Assembly: GCA_039621445.1 (NCBI GenBank)
Contig: CP154956.1
Location: 68,084,452 to 68,148,451, forward strand
DNA: 64,000 nucleotides
Origin: Euglena gracilis
Lineage: Eukaryota > Euglenida > Euglenophyceae > Euglenales
Direction of reading: 5' to 3'
Part shown: one piece after another, positions 42,901 to 50,801 of the stretch
Layout of the letters: every line of letters begins with the position of its first letter
Numbering within the stretch: position 1 is the stretch's first letter
Notes under the pieces: generated by a model
Database searches by the model: none
What the model saw: the letters and a program-made list of their open reading frames with translations, nothing else
What the model was told of the DNA's origin: nothing
Position numbers and translations under genes: made by a program

Positions 42901-44665
42901 ATAACCCCCATCCAGGCAAGCGCTGAATAATGGTGAATGAATGATGGTGCCCACATGGAATGTTCTCAAAGATGGTGAAATTTGGGTAAAGTTGTGTTGG
43001 GAAACATGCACACTTGTGGTGGAGAAAGGTTGATTTTCATGCCCAATATAGCTGCCCCCCAAATGTAAACCCCCATTGAGGGTCTTGAGATCCTGCCCAA
43101 ATTTGAAACTGGGGTTTTCGGCGGACCCCCCCCCCCAGGGGGTCTGCTAGGGCTAGTCAGTGGTGAATTTTTTTCCAGTGACCGGTACGAAGCGCCGAAA
43201 ATTTTTTTGGACCCCAAAACTTGCCAAAATGCCCCTTTTTGGACATTTTGGGTTTTTTTTTTAACAAATTCAGCTGAAACACATTCAAAACCTCACCTCC
43301 ACCGCAGTGCCGGTGGATTTTTTTTCCCCCAGACGGGGGATCCCCGTCAGGCTTTTGCTTAAGGGATTGCAGTACCCCCCCCGGGGGGGGGGGGGCTGGA
43401 CTGCAGCTAGTCCAAATTTGGCTAGTGGGTTTTCTAGCAGACCCCCCCCGGGGGGGTCTGCTAGCAGGGCTAGCTAGTGGAATTTTTTTTTCCAGTGACC
43501 GGCGCGAAGCGCTGAAAATTTTTTTTGGGACCCCCAAAAATGGCCAAAAATGCCCGTTTTTGGCCATTTTTGGAAATTTTTGGAACAAAATCAGCCAAAA
43601 ACCTGTTAAAAACCTCATTTTTCCTCCGGCGCAGCGCCGGAGGAAAATTTTTTTCCAGTCCGGGGGACCCCCGGGCCCCCCCCCCCCGGGGGGGGGAGGG
43701 GGGGTCTAGCTAGTCCACTTTTTCCAGTGTCTAGCCGATTGGCTAGCCAGTACCCCCCCCCCCCCCCGCGGGGGTCCTTAAGCAAAAGCCTGATCGCCAT
43801 ACTCCCCCTTGGGGGGGGTCTGGCTGATCGCTTTTTCCAGTGTCTAGCAAAGTGGCTAGCCAGTGGATTCCCCCCGGGATCCTTGAGCAAAAGCCTGGTG
43901 GGAACAGGAATATGATCATTGCCCACCGAGCTGCAGTGGGGCAGAGTGGCTGTTGGGGTTCCAAAACTCACATGCTGATTGGTTGCTTTGCATGGACCCT
44001 GTATGGTGCTTGGTACTAACAATACACAGTGCCTCTATTCTGACTTGAATATCCGGGGACAAACAATGTTCATTTTCACTTATGGCCAGTCCCCTCCCCC
44101 CCCCCCCCCCCCAGGACCCTGTCCTGGGGGGTCCTGGGGGGGTCCTGGGGGGGTCTGGGGGGGTCCTGGGGGGGTCCCGCAATTTTTGGCAAAAGTTTTG
44201 CACCACAAGATGAGGTTATTTTGAAGGCCGGGGGGGGTCCGGGGGGGGGGGCGGTAGCCCCCCCCGGTAGCGGGCGCCTGGAACTCCACGGTCAGTGGGT
44301 CCTGTGGGTACCGCCCCCCGGTGGGTCCTGGGGAGGTCCTGGGGGGGAAAACTGGCCATGACTCTTCACTTTCCTGAGAGCGCAAAATTGCGCACAGTAA
44401 ATGCAAAATGCCGCACTAAATGCCAGATTGATTTTGTTATAAAGTCCCAATAAATGTATTTTGTTCTGCAAATTTGTCTCTCTTTTCAGGGAATAAGTTG
44501 CTGCAGATGGGCGTTATGTCTGCGGATGATATGACGACCGAGGCCGCAGTCACAAAATTGACTGTGTTGCTGGGATGTTGCAGCTCCACAGCGGAGATTC
44601 AGATGCGGTTTGCCACTCCGATGGCTGGAGAGAAAGGCCTCATCACGGAGTTGAGCAAGTTGTGA
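21925..44665 (+). CDS. Type I (cytoplasmic) L-asparaginase, split gene of at least 9 exons
   Basis: Eight exons were recovered: 21925-21997, 29641-29723, 31633-31785, 38944-39063, 40163-40272, 41611-41755, 42042-42231 and 44490-44665. Introns are GT-AG and phases match at every recovered junction. Joined, they give about 349 residues, the usual length for AnsA-type asparaginase (L-asparagine to L-aspartate plus ammonia). Landmarks in order: VLVLNTG strand, TGTDTMAY (catalytic Thr-Asp pair), PVIVTG, VCIFFGDKLFRGNR, VIRLVPGF, LELYGTGN, CTQCVKG, and a C-terminal DMTTEAAVTKL. The loop GGTIG(M), which holds the first catalytic Thr, must lie on a short exon of 3n bases between 21998 and 29640 that I could not find. 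Family members usually have TG(A/S)Q after the third strand; here it is TGCV. Coding sequence is under 5% of the span. There is no ankyrin tail as in animal ASPG. Confidence 0.88.
22126..22165 (+). repeat. (GTT)n microsatellite in intron 1
   Basis: Twelve or more GTT units with one GTC interruption. Confidence 0.95.
22270..23030. other. Intron 1 repeats
   Basis: CCCCCAATATATGACCCC-type and TTTATACCGACTACCCCCAT-type motifs mark several small elements. The segment 22930-23020 (TTTTTCTGGACATGGCTGGCCACCTG) recurs at 33235-33300. No exon is recognised. Confidence 0.4.
23040..23345. repeat. Palindromic G/C-run element with TTTTCGGCGCC hairpin, copy 1
   Basis: The ends GGTCTGGACCAGGGATTTTT and AAAAACCCTGGTCTGGACC are inverted. 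The centre is an 11-bp stem, TTTTCGGCGCC-ACA-GGCGCCGAAAA, at 23172-23196. A relative lies at 27870-28110. Confidence 0.85.
23813..25350. mobile_element. Foldback-like element with CCCTAGGG palindromic ends
   Basis: The left arm (23813-23968) and right arm (25186-25345) are inverted and built from GTGGGCCGACCCTAGGGTCG / GGCCCAC palindromes. They start GGGGGTTGTGGGCCGAC on the left and end GGCCCACAACCCCC on the right. The interior is a two-monomer tandem array. The plan (G run, TTGTGGG, palindrome) matches copy A of the 10.4-kb element, though the palindrome core differs. No transposase. It lies within intron 1 of the asparaginase gene. Confidence 0.75.
24112..25146 (+). repeat. Two-monomer tandem array (34 and 44 bp)
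   Basis: Monomer A is 34 bp, GGGATTTGCCCCCCAAAAC to AAACACAA. Monomer B is 44 bp, GGGATTTTGTTATTTTGGGG to CAACACAA. Both share the start GGGATTT and end ACACAA. The order is roughly B A B A A A B A A B A A B A B A B A A B A A B A B A A B. The monomers lack stops in most frames, so long open frames of up to 270 codons exist on both strands. I do not regard them as genes. Confidence 0.92.
25400..26720. other. Intron 1, no exon assigned
   Basis: Mostly unique-looking sequence. A plus frame at 25580-26014 holds a segment resembling an M16 metallopeptidase motif (reported as a finding). ACCAGGGATG and C runs at 26100-26215 mark a small element. No spliced asparaginase exon was recognised. Confidence 0.3.
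26726..27460 (+). repeat. Dispersed repeat, copy 1 (inverse of 34205-35170)
   Basis: It starts GGGTCGCTGAGCTCTTATCT and AGCGAAGCTTACC. It then shares GGAATTTTTTTTTCAGTCGC-like, AACTCCCCGCCAGGC-like and GGGCCCAAAACCAATG-like stretches, in reverse order, with the region ending at 35170. It lacks about 230 bases present in the other copy. No coding content is recognised. Confidence 0.75.
27540..27740 (+). repeat. Imperfect direct duplication
   Basis: TTTTTGGCTTTCCATTGTAT with GTCCCATTAAGAGCTCAGCA (near 27490-27540) recurs as TTTTCGACCTTCCATTATGT with GTCCCATTAAGAGCTCAGCA (near 27677-27725). Confidence 0.8.
27870..28260. repeat. Palindromic G/C-run element, copy 2, with hairpin relatives
   Basis: It has the same order as 23040-23345, with TTTTTCGGCGCTTTTGGAGC in place of the perfect hairpin. 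A further hairpin CCGGCGCC-GAC-GGCGCCGG lies at 28232-28250. Confidence 0.75.
28480..28870 (+). repeat. GGGTATTATTT element, copy 1
   Basis: GGGGTATTATTTTTTCGCCC, AAGTCCCAGCCC, AAATTTTTCGAAATTTTTCG and AAAATAGCACCCAAACCCCC recur in the same order at 58725-58990. CGGGCC-TTC-GGCCCG is a hairpin at 28759-28773. Confidence 0.8.
28870..29215. repeat. Relative of the 1.3-kb triplicated unit
   Basis: GGCCCAAAAAACCGTTGGCG and CTTCTGTTGATGTGGAAAT match the unit at 47569-47645. The part 29110-29180 (GGCAGCCACACGTGTTCAAG) matches the inverse of 47740-47800. This copy is therefore rearranged. Confidence 0.7.
29641..29723 (+). CDS. Asparaginase exon: GYLAEIM to VPTYDVEDLL
   Basis: Acceptor GCATCCTCAG, donor GTATGT. 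It reads GYLAEIMKGISELERDDV, then PTYDVEDLL, matching the family segment between the GGTIG loop and the DSADM segment. It enters two bases into a codon and leaves in phase 0, joining directly to QLIDTADLGP of the next exon. Confidence 0.8.
29776..29850 (+). repeat. (TC)n and (TG)n microsatellites
   Basis: CTCTCTCTCTCTCTCTCTCT followed by GTGTGTGTGTCTGTGTGTGT, just downstream of an asparaginase exon. Confidence 0.9.
30465..30739. mobile_element. GGCAGC-ended palindromic MITE, copy 1
   Basis: The ends GGCAGCCTC and GAGGCTGCC are inverted. The target is duplicated: GTTTTTTT on the left (30457-30464) and GTTCTTTT on the right (30740-30747), one mismatch. Outer arms pair (GGGGGTTCCAAATTTTC / ATTTGGAACCCCCTG). 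The core 30537-30669 is a palindrome of TTATTGATGGAATAGGGTTA and its inverse, with internal TAGGGTTAGGG and TAGGCC motifs. Confidence 0.88.
30880..31330. other. Intron, GCATTTTTTTGC-rich
   Basis: TTGCATTTTTTGCATTTTTT tracts at 30885-30910 and 31184-31215 resemble the interior of the MITE at 3464-3817, in inverse orientation. No exon. Confidence 0.5.
31633..31785 (+). CDS. Asparaginase exon: TADLGPAEW to TGTDTMAY
   Basis: Acceptor TTTCCCAG, donor GTACTA, 51 codons, phase 0 at both ends. It reads QLIDTADLGPAEWIRIVDEI, then the YDGFVIV strand and TGTDTMAYCASALSFMLQ. The Thr-Asp of GTDTM is the catalytic pair that binds substrate in this family. This is the strongest single piece of evidence for the assignment. 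Confidence 0.93.
32037..32052. repeat. 16-bp palindrome TTGCGC-ATAT-GCGCAA
   Basis: An isolated member of the family clustered at 54.1-56.5 kb. Confidence 0.9.
32470..32540 (+). repeat. ACTGCAAA tandem repeats
   Basis: Seven or more ACTGCAAA(A)n units. The inverse, TTTTGCAGTTTT, is abundant at 53800-53945. Confidence 0.85.
33165..33345. repeat. Repeat shared with 22930-23030
   Basis: TTTTTCTGGACATGGCCGGC and CACCTGTCCAA match the intron-1 copy. A palindrome of GGTGCC/GGCACC with G and C runs precedes it. Confidence 0.65.
33549..33681. repeat. Inverted repeat GCGCCCATGAACTGACGC
   Basis: Arms 33549-33590 and 33641-33681 pair over about 40 bases (GCGCCCATGAACTGACGCTG / CAGCGTCAGTTCATGGGCGC, and GGTGTGACAAA / TTTGTCACACC) around a 50-base loop. 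Confidence 0.9.
34205..35170 (-). repeat. Dispersed repeat, copy 2 (inverse of 26726-27460)
   Basis: It is the fuller copy of the family, ending GGTAAGCTTCGCTCTTACCC near 35124-35140. It is in opposite orientation to the copy 7 kb upstream, so the two could pair or recombine to invert the exons between them. Confidence 0.75.
35175..35880 (+). repeat. Direct repeats AATAAGTGCGCAGTGCCC and CCGAAACTACCCCCCTAAAA
   Basis: The block at 35170-35275 (AATAAGTGCGCAGTGCC, GGGTCCGAAACTAC, AAGTGCGCACCC) is repeated at 35786-35870. A third trace is at 23680-23730. The region between contains the hAT MITE. Confidence 0.75.
35307..35624. mobile_element. Non-autonomous hAT MITE
   Basis: The termini CAGGGCGGTCCTTAAGG and CTTAAGGACCGCCCTG are inverted. 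GAAAGCAC stands at 35299-35306 and again at 35625-35632, an exact 8-bp target duplication. CAGGG ends with 8-bp duplications are the hAT hallmark. At 318 bp there is no room for a transposase. It sits in the 7.2-kb asparaginase intron. Confidence 0.92.
36010..36200 (+). other. GC-rich, exon-like segment inside an asparaginase intron
   Basis: The plus frame reads SAAAATLAADASAPTRLAST, then PKRPRYSPQLGRETEDRYGE, and ends GGCAGCCAGAGAAAG before GTAGCC, a fair donor. Composition is unlike the surrounding intron. It could be an exon of a nested gene or captured coding sequence. No family recognised. Confidence 0.25.
36735..37116. repeat. Element with inverted CCTTGTCCTTGACACG ends
   Basis: CCTTGTCCTTGACACGCC at 36740 faces GGCGTGTCAAGGACAAGGG at 37090. 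A block GTCCATGACACACNCCCCGT, then GTCAACCGCACTTTNCCCGT, appears as a direct repeat at 36760-36800 and 37045-37085. Confidence 0.75.
37190..38030. other. Intron, no gene seen
   Basis: A long minus frame (287 codons) is open here but is Phe/Leu/His-rich and tracks A/T-rich repeat. AAAGGTGGTGAATTGAAAGG tandem units lie near 37672-37710. I see no support for a gene. Confidence 0.4.
38103..38160. repeat. Hairpin ACAAAAATTATGGGAAAT
   Basis: ACAAAAATTATGGGAAATCA pairs with ATTTCCCATAGTTTTGCTTC and GTAATTTTTGT imperfectly. Confidence 0.7.
38944..39063 (+). CDS. Asparaginase exon: PVIVTGCVIPFEMAWNDARRN
   Basis: Acceptor CTGCGTCAG, donor GTTTGC, 40 codons, phase 0 at both ends. It reads NLERPVIVTG, then CVIPFEMAWNDARRNLIVSL and IFATVRDLFE. 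This matches family strand PVIxTGSQxPxxxxxSDxRxN. The usual Ser/Ala-Gln after TG is Cys-Val here, and SDAR is NDAR, both worth checking against homologues. Confidence 0.92.
40163..40272 (+). CDS. Asparaginase exon: VCIFFGDKLFRGNR
   Basis: Acceptor CTCTCTCTCTCAG, start phase 0. It reads VCIFFGDKLFRGNRCRKLSN, then IDVDAFNSPNYPALGML. The family has RGNRxxKxxxxxxDAFxSPNxPPLA here. The frame stays open to 40319 (GTTAAG donor), but the donor GTCCAC at 40273 gives the right phase and the best homologous join (LGML to GAD). The 3' border is therefore moderately certain. Confidence 0.85.
40882..40909. repeat. Perfect hairpin AAAGTATGCACC
   Basis: AAAGTATGCACC-GA-GGTGCATACTTT is followed by T residues. 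It is intronic on the plus strand. Confidence 0.85.
41611..41755 (+). CDS. Asparaginase exon: IQLNWNLLLPPP to VIRLVPGF
   Basis: The donor after GACGAG is GTGTCG, phase 0. The start is placed after GGGCAG so that the phase matches the preceding exon. An alternative acceptor at 41633 would shorten it. It reads GADTNFQKGAIQLNWNLL, then GRLQVHRNVHSNVMVIRLVP and GFSDE, equal to the family's INWxL, LxVHxxLxPxVxVLRLFPGI region. Confidence 0.82.
42042..42231 (+). CDS. Asparaginase exon: LELYGTGN and CTQCVKG
   Basis: Acceptor CACCCTGCAG, donor GTGTGT (phase 1). It reads SLLNIIDQAEGLNALVLELY, GTGNPTAKGELLATLKKALD, KGILVVACTQCVKGQVDLHA, YALG. YGTGN and (N/A)CTQCxxGxV are the hallmark segments around the active site that comes from the neighbouring subunit in this family. 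Confidence 0.95.
42640..43115. repeat. Intron repeats: CAAATATAACCCCCATC and GGTCTTGAGATCCTGCCC elements
   Basis: The second element (43049-43110) belongs to the family seen at 2.1, 2.4, 45.3 and 60.96 kb. Several C and G runs. No exon. Confidence 0.55.
43120..43830. repeat. Cluster of G/C-run palindromes with GCGCC hairpins
   Basis: Three related units contain CCAGTGACCGG with GCGAAGCGC-type hairpins (43184, 43500) and a 12-bp perfect stem TTCCTCCGGCGC-A-GCGCCGGAGGAA at 43621-43645. They are separated by CCCCCCGGGGGG palindromes and GTCTGCTAGGGCTAG-type segments. Confidence 0.75.
44090..44350 (+). repeat. GGGTCCTGGGGG tandem and G-run element
   Basis: Five units of GGGTCCTGGGG at 44120-44176, with a further G/C palindrome at 44228-44350. 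Four or more closely spaced G runs could form quadruplexes. It is intronic, just upstream of the last asparaginase exon. Confidence 0.8.
44490..44665 (+). CDS. Asparaginase last exon: MGVMSADDMTTEAAVTKL
   Basis: Acceptor TCTCTTTTCAG. It completes the split Gly codon, then reads NKLLQMGVMSADDMTTEAAV, TKLTVLLGCC and a tail ending ITELSKL before TGA. The family has GVIxGxDMTxEAAxxKLxYLL here. The tail is short, so there is no C-terminal ankyrin region. Confidence 0.93.
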
Positions 44666-46040
44666 TGCGTTTCCTGTGCCAGTGGAGACTCATCCACCCC
44701 GCCAATGCTCACACCGCGCGTTTTTTTGTTTGACAAACTGCTTTCTGTGAGGTTGCCAATTGTTTCTGCTTGTGGCGTGTCTTTTTTGATACCTCGGTGT
44801 CTGGCTCCACATCGAGGGGGGGGCTTTGGGTGGCAACACCAAACCCCCTGGGGGATTTATATTTGGGGGGGGCTTTTTATTTGGGTGGGTCATGATATAT
44901 ATATATATATATACGTGTGTGTATTGCAATATATGATAACATATTGTGATATATGCTTGTGATATATGCATACGTGTTGTAATAGACATAATATAATATA
45001 ATAATAATAATTTATTGAACGTGCAAAGCATGTAAAGCATTGGACAAGCTACAAAGCAATTACAAATTGAAGAGTGGGTGCCCTTGTAGTGGACGCCCGG
45101 GGTGCTCCATTATTTTGGCCATACCTGCACAAATTCCAACGATTTACCATGTTTTTTGGGTGGTTTTGAAATAGGAGGTGCAAAACAAAATCTGGCACAA
45201 AATTCACATTTAACCACAATTGAAGGTTGTCGAAGGTCATCAAGGCCACCCAAAAAAGTTTTATCCCCCCCAAATGTCAACCCCCCCACTGAGGGTCTTG
45301 AAATCCCGTCTGAATACAAAGCCGGGAGGCTTTATATTTCGGGGGGGGGGTGACAAAAAACATAGCATTTTGGGGTATCTTTAGTTTGGGATAATGTAAT
45401 GCGGGCGGGATGAATGTTAGGTCCGCCGGCAGTCTTCCCAGGTGCACGTTTTCGGGTGTATGATTCGGTGGGCCGTCCGATTCAGACCAACATTTTCACA
45501 ATTTTTTTTTAATGATCATAGACATTGGCACTTCCTTGAAATCGCTATGCCATTCCTTAATTTGGGGGATGTTTTAAGATTATCGCAAAACTCAAAAAAG
45601 CATGGCGCCATCCAGAGGGACGTCCCTTGGCACAAGAACAAACTAGAACACCAAGAAAGCTGCCTCTCAAGAAGTTGAATAAGTCTTCTGCAAATAAGAG
45701 TAGTGCACAATCACGCATCCAACGTGCCCCCCCCCCCCCCTGCACAGAATACTCTGTGTTTTCTACCTCTGTGTATTCTGTGTATAATATGTACTCAATA
45801 CTCTGGGGAGGAGGTAGTCTGGATCCGTCCATCAAAGACAGGGCGGGGGGACATCCCAATTTAATAGTTACTGGGTCAAATTGATTCACATCCCCCCGAG
45901 GTTGACCAAAATTTGGGAGCTTTTTGGCAAACAGCATATGTTAGAAATCTGGAATTTTCTTGGTCAGAGTCCCTGAGAAGAAATGACCGTTTTGGGGACT
46001 CTTGGCAACTCTCCATAGGGATTTGCTTTGAGCCTCCTTG
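44666..46040. other. Downstream of asparaginase; repeats, no gene seen
   Basis: No AATAAA is obvious in the first 200 bases after the stop. (TA)n lies at 44896-44912, ATAATAATAATAATTTATTG at 44999, and a CAAATGTCAACCCCCC / GGTCTTGAAATCCCGTC element at 45267-45350. Confidence 0.45.
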
Positions 46041-46044
46041 GCAG

Positions 46045-46130
46045 GGGCGAAGTCTTTTTTAATGGCGCCATTCAGGAAAAAGTTGAAAAGTTGGGTGGAT
46101 ACAACACTGGCGCTCGCTCCATCGGTTGGG
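46045..46130 (+). CDS. Isolated spliced exon of an unassigned gene
   Basis: It is flanked by a good acceptor (CTCCTTGGCAG) and donor (GTGTGT). The 86 bases read GEVFFNGAIQEKVEKLGGYN, then TGARSIGW, leaving in phase 1. The VEKLGGYNTGAR step weakly recalls the first helix of TRAPP subunits of the Trs31/TRAPPC5 type (GYxVGAR), but no further matching exon was found. It lies just upstream of the tandem triplication. Confidence 0.35.
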
Positions 46131-46590
46131 GTGTGTTTTTTTTAATTTGGATCTTGCTCTTTAGGAGGACGTGCCCTGCCATTTGGCGGGGGGGGGGGGT
46201 TCGCCCTGGTGCTCATCAGATTTGAGCATTCCCAAATGCCAAACCACCTTCTGATGTGAGGAGCTTTGAGTGATTTTGCTCAGGCATTTGGCACGAGGGT
46301 GGACCGAACATTGGTTTTCGAATTGTAATGTTTTGTGTAATTGGAAAGTGTTCTGGGGGGCAGTTGTGACAGGTCCACCCTTTGCTTTCTGAAGCTGCGA
46401 CGCGCTGTGGAGGGTTTAAAGTTGGTTACGGCAGAGTGGAGATTCACATAAAACTAACAAAGAAAACCCCCCAAAATACCCGGGTCTCCTTTTGGCTCCA
46501 TTGCTGAAAGTCTCAAGGGTCTTATTTTTGGGGGGGTCTAATCTTTGGATTTTTGCTGAAAATCAGCAGGGGGTACTTGTTTTGGTGGGG

Positions 46591-47933
46591 TTTAGGTAGA
46601 AACGGGCTGTTACAGAACTCTTCCACTGGTGGTTGATGAGGGTGATGAAGAACACAGGAGGACTGCCAACAGTTACCCGTTGGGTTTGGTGGCAAGGTGC
46701 CCATCAATGCCCTGATGTTTAAGACCCACACAACCCACACAACAACACAATGTGCGCAATTATGCAAATTGATGATGTGCGCAGTCTCCTATGTCAGCAC
46801 ATTTGAAGCTGGAAAATGGGTGTGATGGAATTGTGATCCAATGGTGCTGTACCCTGTCCCCACAAAAATTGCTGGTATTTTGGGTGGTTGGTGTGTGCAA
46901 TTGCACAAATAAACCATTCTATTGGTTGATTGCGCATTTGCGCAAGTGGACCAAATTTTGTTTTGAAGCCTTAAGCAACCTGGACGCCTTAAGCAACCTG
47001 GACTTCTGAGACAAGAGAAGAGTGGAAACACAGCGTCCACAAAGTGGAGGTGTTGTGCAGTATGTCTCAGAAGGTGTCAGGTTGTTGCGTTACATGGCCC
47101 CCTGAATGCCAAGATTTTCAAGTCAGCTGACACATCCATTACCAGCCAATGTGCCATGCCTCATCTTCGATTAACCCCCCAGATTAAGATCCCCCCCAAA
47201 TAAGACACACTTGGGCTGGCTGAGCAAAAAACCAAAAATATATGACAAATATGAACCCCCAATAAATAATAAGCAGGGGGAAATCTGTGGAGCGCATATT
47301 TTGGTCATATTTTTGCATATTTAGCGCATATTTCATTTTTTTGGCCAAAAAGTGCATACTTCGCATTTTTTATTTTTTTTGTGCATATTTAGCACATATT
47401 TTGAGGTTTTGGAGGAGTTTTCTACAGCATATTTGCCCATTCCCGCACATTTTGACCACATAACTCCCCCCAATTAGAAGCCCCCGGGACTGCTATTCGG
47501 TCAGGGGGGGCAAATTAAAGTTAGCGTACCTCTGTCAGGGGGGGCTTCAAATTGGGTACCCTGATGTGGCCCAAAAAACCTTCGGCGCTTCGTGCCGGGT
47601 GTAAAAAGCCAGGTTTTGGGCTTCTGTTGACGTGGAAATCACTCTTTTTTATGTGCCAAGGGTCCTCTGTCCCAACCCTCTCTCACCAAATGGCTCAAGA
47701 AACCAAAGGATTGCTAAGACTGTGGCAAAAACTCGATCCATATTGCATTTGTGTGCTTGCAGTTTCCAGCGCTTTGAATATGTGCGGCTGCCTGGGGGGG
47801 AGGGCTGTCATTTGGATCTTTGGGAGGTAACCGGGGAGGGGGGCTTCTATTTGGGGGTTGTTATTAGGGGGGGGGCTTCTAATGGGGGGGTTTATTTTTT
47901 GGGGTCGATTTGGGCCATTTCATACTATTATGG
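46591..47933 (+). repeat. 1.3-kb tandem unit, copy 1
   Basis: It runs from TTTAGGTAGAAACGGGCTGT to CATTTCATACTATTATGG (1343 bases). Relative to copies 2 and 3 it has an extra segment of about 34 bases near 47510-47543 (CAAATTAAAGTTAGCGTACC and a repeated TCAGGGGGGG). It contains one TTGCGC-ATTT-GCGCAA palindrome at 46930-46945. Short frames inside are not convincing genes. Confidence 0.93.
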
Positions 47934-49249
47934 TTTAGGTAGAAACGGGCTGTTACAGAACTCTTCCACTGGTGGTTGATGAGGGTGATGAAGAACACAG
48001 GAGGACTGCCAACAGTTACCCGTTGGGTTTGGTGGCAAGGTGCCCATCAATGCCCTGAGTTTAAGACCCACACAACCCACACAACACCACACAATGTGCG
48101 CAAATTATGCAAATTGATGATGTGCGCAGTCTCCTATGTCAGCACATTGAAGCTGCAAAATGGGTGTGATGGAATTGTGATCCAATGGTGCTGTACCCTG
48201 TCCCCACAAAAATTGCTGGTATTTTGGGTGGTTGGTGTGTGCAATTGCACAAATAAACCATTCTATTGGTTGATTGCGCATTGCGCAAGTGGACCAAATT
48301 TTGTTTTGAAGCCTTAAGCAACCTGGACGCCTTAAGCAAACCTGGACTTCTGAGACAAGAGAAGAGTGGAAACACAGCGTCCCACAAACTGGAGGTGTTG
48401 TGCAGTATGTCTCAGAAGGTGTCAGGTTGTTGCGTTACATGGCCCCCTGATGCCAAGATTTTCAAGTCAGCTGACACATCCCATTACCAGCCAATGTGCC
48501 ATGCCTCATCTTCGATTAACCCCCCAGATTTAAGATCCCCCCCAAATAAGACCCCCTTGGGCTGGCTGAGCAAAAAACCAAAAATATATGACAAATATGA
48601 ACCCCCCAATTAAATAATAAGCAGGGGGAAATCTGGTGAGCGCATATTTTGGTCATATTTTTGCATATTTAGTGGATATTTTATTTTTGTGTCCAAAAAG
48701 TGCATACTTTTCGCATTTTTTATTTTTTTTGTGCATATTTAGCACATATTTTGAGGTTTTGGAGGAGTTTTCTACAGCATATTTGCCCATTCCCGCACAT
48801 TTTGACCACATAACTCCCCCCAATTAGAAGCCCCCGGGACTGCTATTCGGTCAGGGGGGGCTTCAAATTGGGTACCCTGATGTGGCCCAAAAAACCTTCG
48901 GCGCTTCGTGCCGGGTGTAAAAAGCCAGGTTTTGGGCTTCTGTTGACGTGGAAATCACTCTTTTTTATGTGCCAAGGGTCCTCTGTCCCAACCCTCTCTC
49001 ACCAAATGGCTCAAGAAACCAAAGGATTGCTAAGACTGTGGCAAAAACTCGATCCATATTGCATTTGTGTGCTTGCAGTTTCCAGCGCTTTGAATATGTG
49101 CGGCTGCCTGGGGGGGAGGGCTGTCATTTGGATCTTTGGGAGGTAACCGGGGAGGGGGGCTTCTATTTGGGGGTTGTTATTAGGGGGGGGGCTTCTAATG
49201 GGGGGGTTTATTTTTTGGGGTCGATTTGGGCCATTTCATACTATTATGG
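47934..49249 (+). repeat. 1.3-kb tandem unit, copy 2
   Basis: 1316 bases. It differs from copies 1 and 3 mainly by single-base indels, for example GCGCATTGCGC for GCGCATTTGCGC, GCACATTGAAG for GCACATTTGAAG, CCTGAGTTTAAG for CCTGATGTTTAAG. Confidence 0.93.
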
Positions 49250-50558
49250 TTTAGGTAGAAACGGGCTGTTACAGAACTCTTCCACTGGTGGTTGATGAGG
49301 GTGATGAAGAACACAGGAGGACTGCCAACAGTTACCCGTTGGGTTTGGTGGCAAGGTGCCCATCAATGCCCTGATGTTTAAGACCCACACAACCCACACA
49401 ACAACACAATGTGCGCAATTATGCAAATTGATGATGTGCGCAGTCTCCTATGTCAGCACATTTGAAGCTGCAAAATGGGTGTGATGGAATTGTGATCCAA
49501 TGGTGCTGTACCCTGTCCCCACAAAAATTGCTGGTATTTTGGGTGGTTGGTGTGTGCAATTGCACAAATAAACCATTCTATTGGTTGATTGCGCATTTGC
49601 GCAAGTGGACCAAATTTTGTTTTGAAGCCTTAAGCAACCTGGACGCCTTAAGCAACCTGGACTTCTGAGACAAGAGAAGAGTGGAAACACAGCGTCCACA
49701 AAGTGGAGGTGTTGTGCAGTATGTCTCAGAAGGTGTCAGGTTGTTGCGTTACATGGCCCCCTGAATGCCAAGATTTTCAAGTCAGCTGACACATCCATTA
49801 CCAGCCAATGTGCCATGCCTCATCTTCGATTAACCCCCCAGATTAAGATCCCCCCCAAATAAGACCCCCTTGGGCTGGCTGAGCAAAAAACCAAAAATAT
49901 ATGACAAATATGAACCCCCAATAAATAATAAGCAGGGGGAAATCTGTGGAGCGCATATTTTGGTCATATTTTTGCATATTTAGCGCATATTTCATTTTTT
50001 TGGCCAAAAAGTGCATACTTCGCATTTTTTATTTTTTTTGTGCATATTTAGCACATATTTTGAGGTTTTGGAGGAGTTTTCTACAGCATATTTGCCCATT
50101 CCCGCACATTTTGACCACATAACTCCCCCCAATTAGAAGCCCCCGGGACTGCTATTCGGTCAGGGGGGGCTTCAAATTGGGTACCCTGATGTGGCCCAAA
50201 AAACCTTCGGCGCTTCGTGCCGGGTGTAAAAAGCCAGGTTTTGGGCTTCTGTTGACGTGGAAATCACTCTTTTTTATGTGCCAAGGGTCCTCTGTCCCAA
50301 CCCTCTCTCACCAAATGGCTCAAGAAACCAAAGGATTGCTAAGACTGTGGCAAAAACTCGATCCATATTGCATTTGTGTGCTTGCAGTTTCCAGCGCTTT
50401 GAATATGTGCGGCTGCCTGGGGGGGAGGGCTGTCATTTGGATCTTTGGGAGGTAACCGGGGAGGGGGGCTTCTATTTGGGGGTTGTTATTAGGGGGGGGG
50501 CTTCTAATGGGGGGGTTTATTTTTTGGGGTCGATTTGGGCCATTTCATACTATTATGG
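49250..50558 (+). repeat. 1.3-kb tandem unit, copy 3
   Basis: 1309 bases. Nearly identical to copy 1 apart from copy 1's extra segment. The similarity stops at CATACTATTATGG, after which GGCCCTGCTTC is unique. Confidence 0.93.
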
Positions 50559-50801
50559 GGCCCTGCTTCTTTTTTGGGCCATTTTTCGCTATTTTGGGTC
50601 ATTTTGGGCCAGTGGGCTTTATCTGCCACAGACATCTTTGTGTGTGTATTTGCAAAACACATATGATCACCAAATTTTGGGGAAATGCTTTTTTTTATGG
50701 ATTGGTATATACAATTTAATCCATATGAAAAAAGGTATTTTCATTCATCCTAATTTCAGCAAATTTTTCATAAGTCGGTGCCTCACCCACCCTCCCTGCA
50801 G

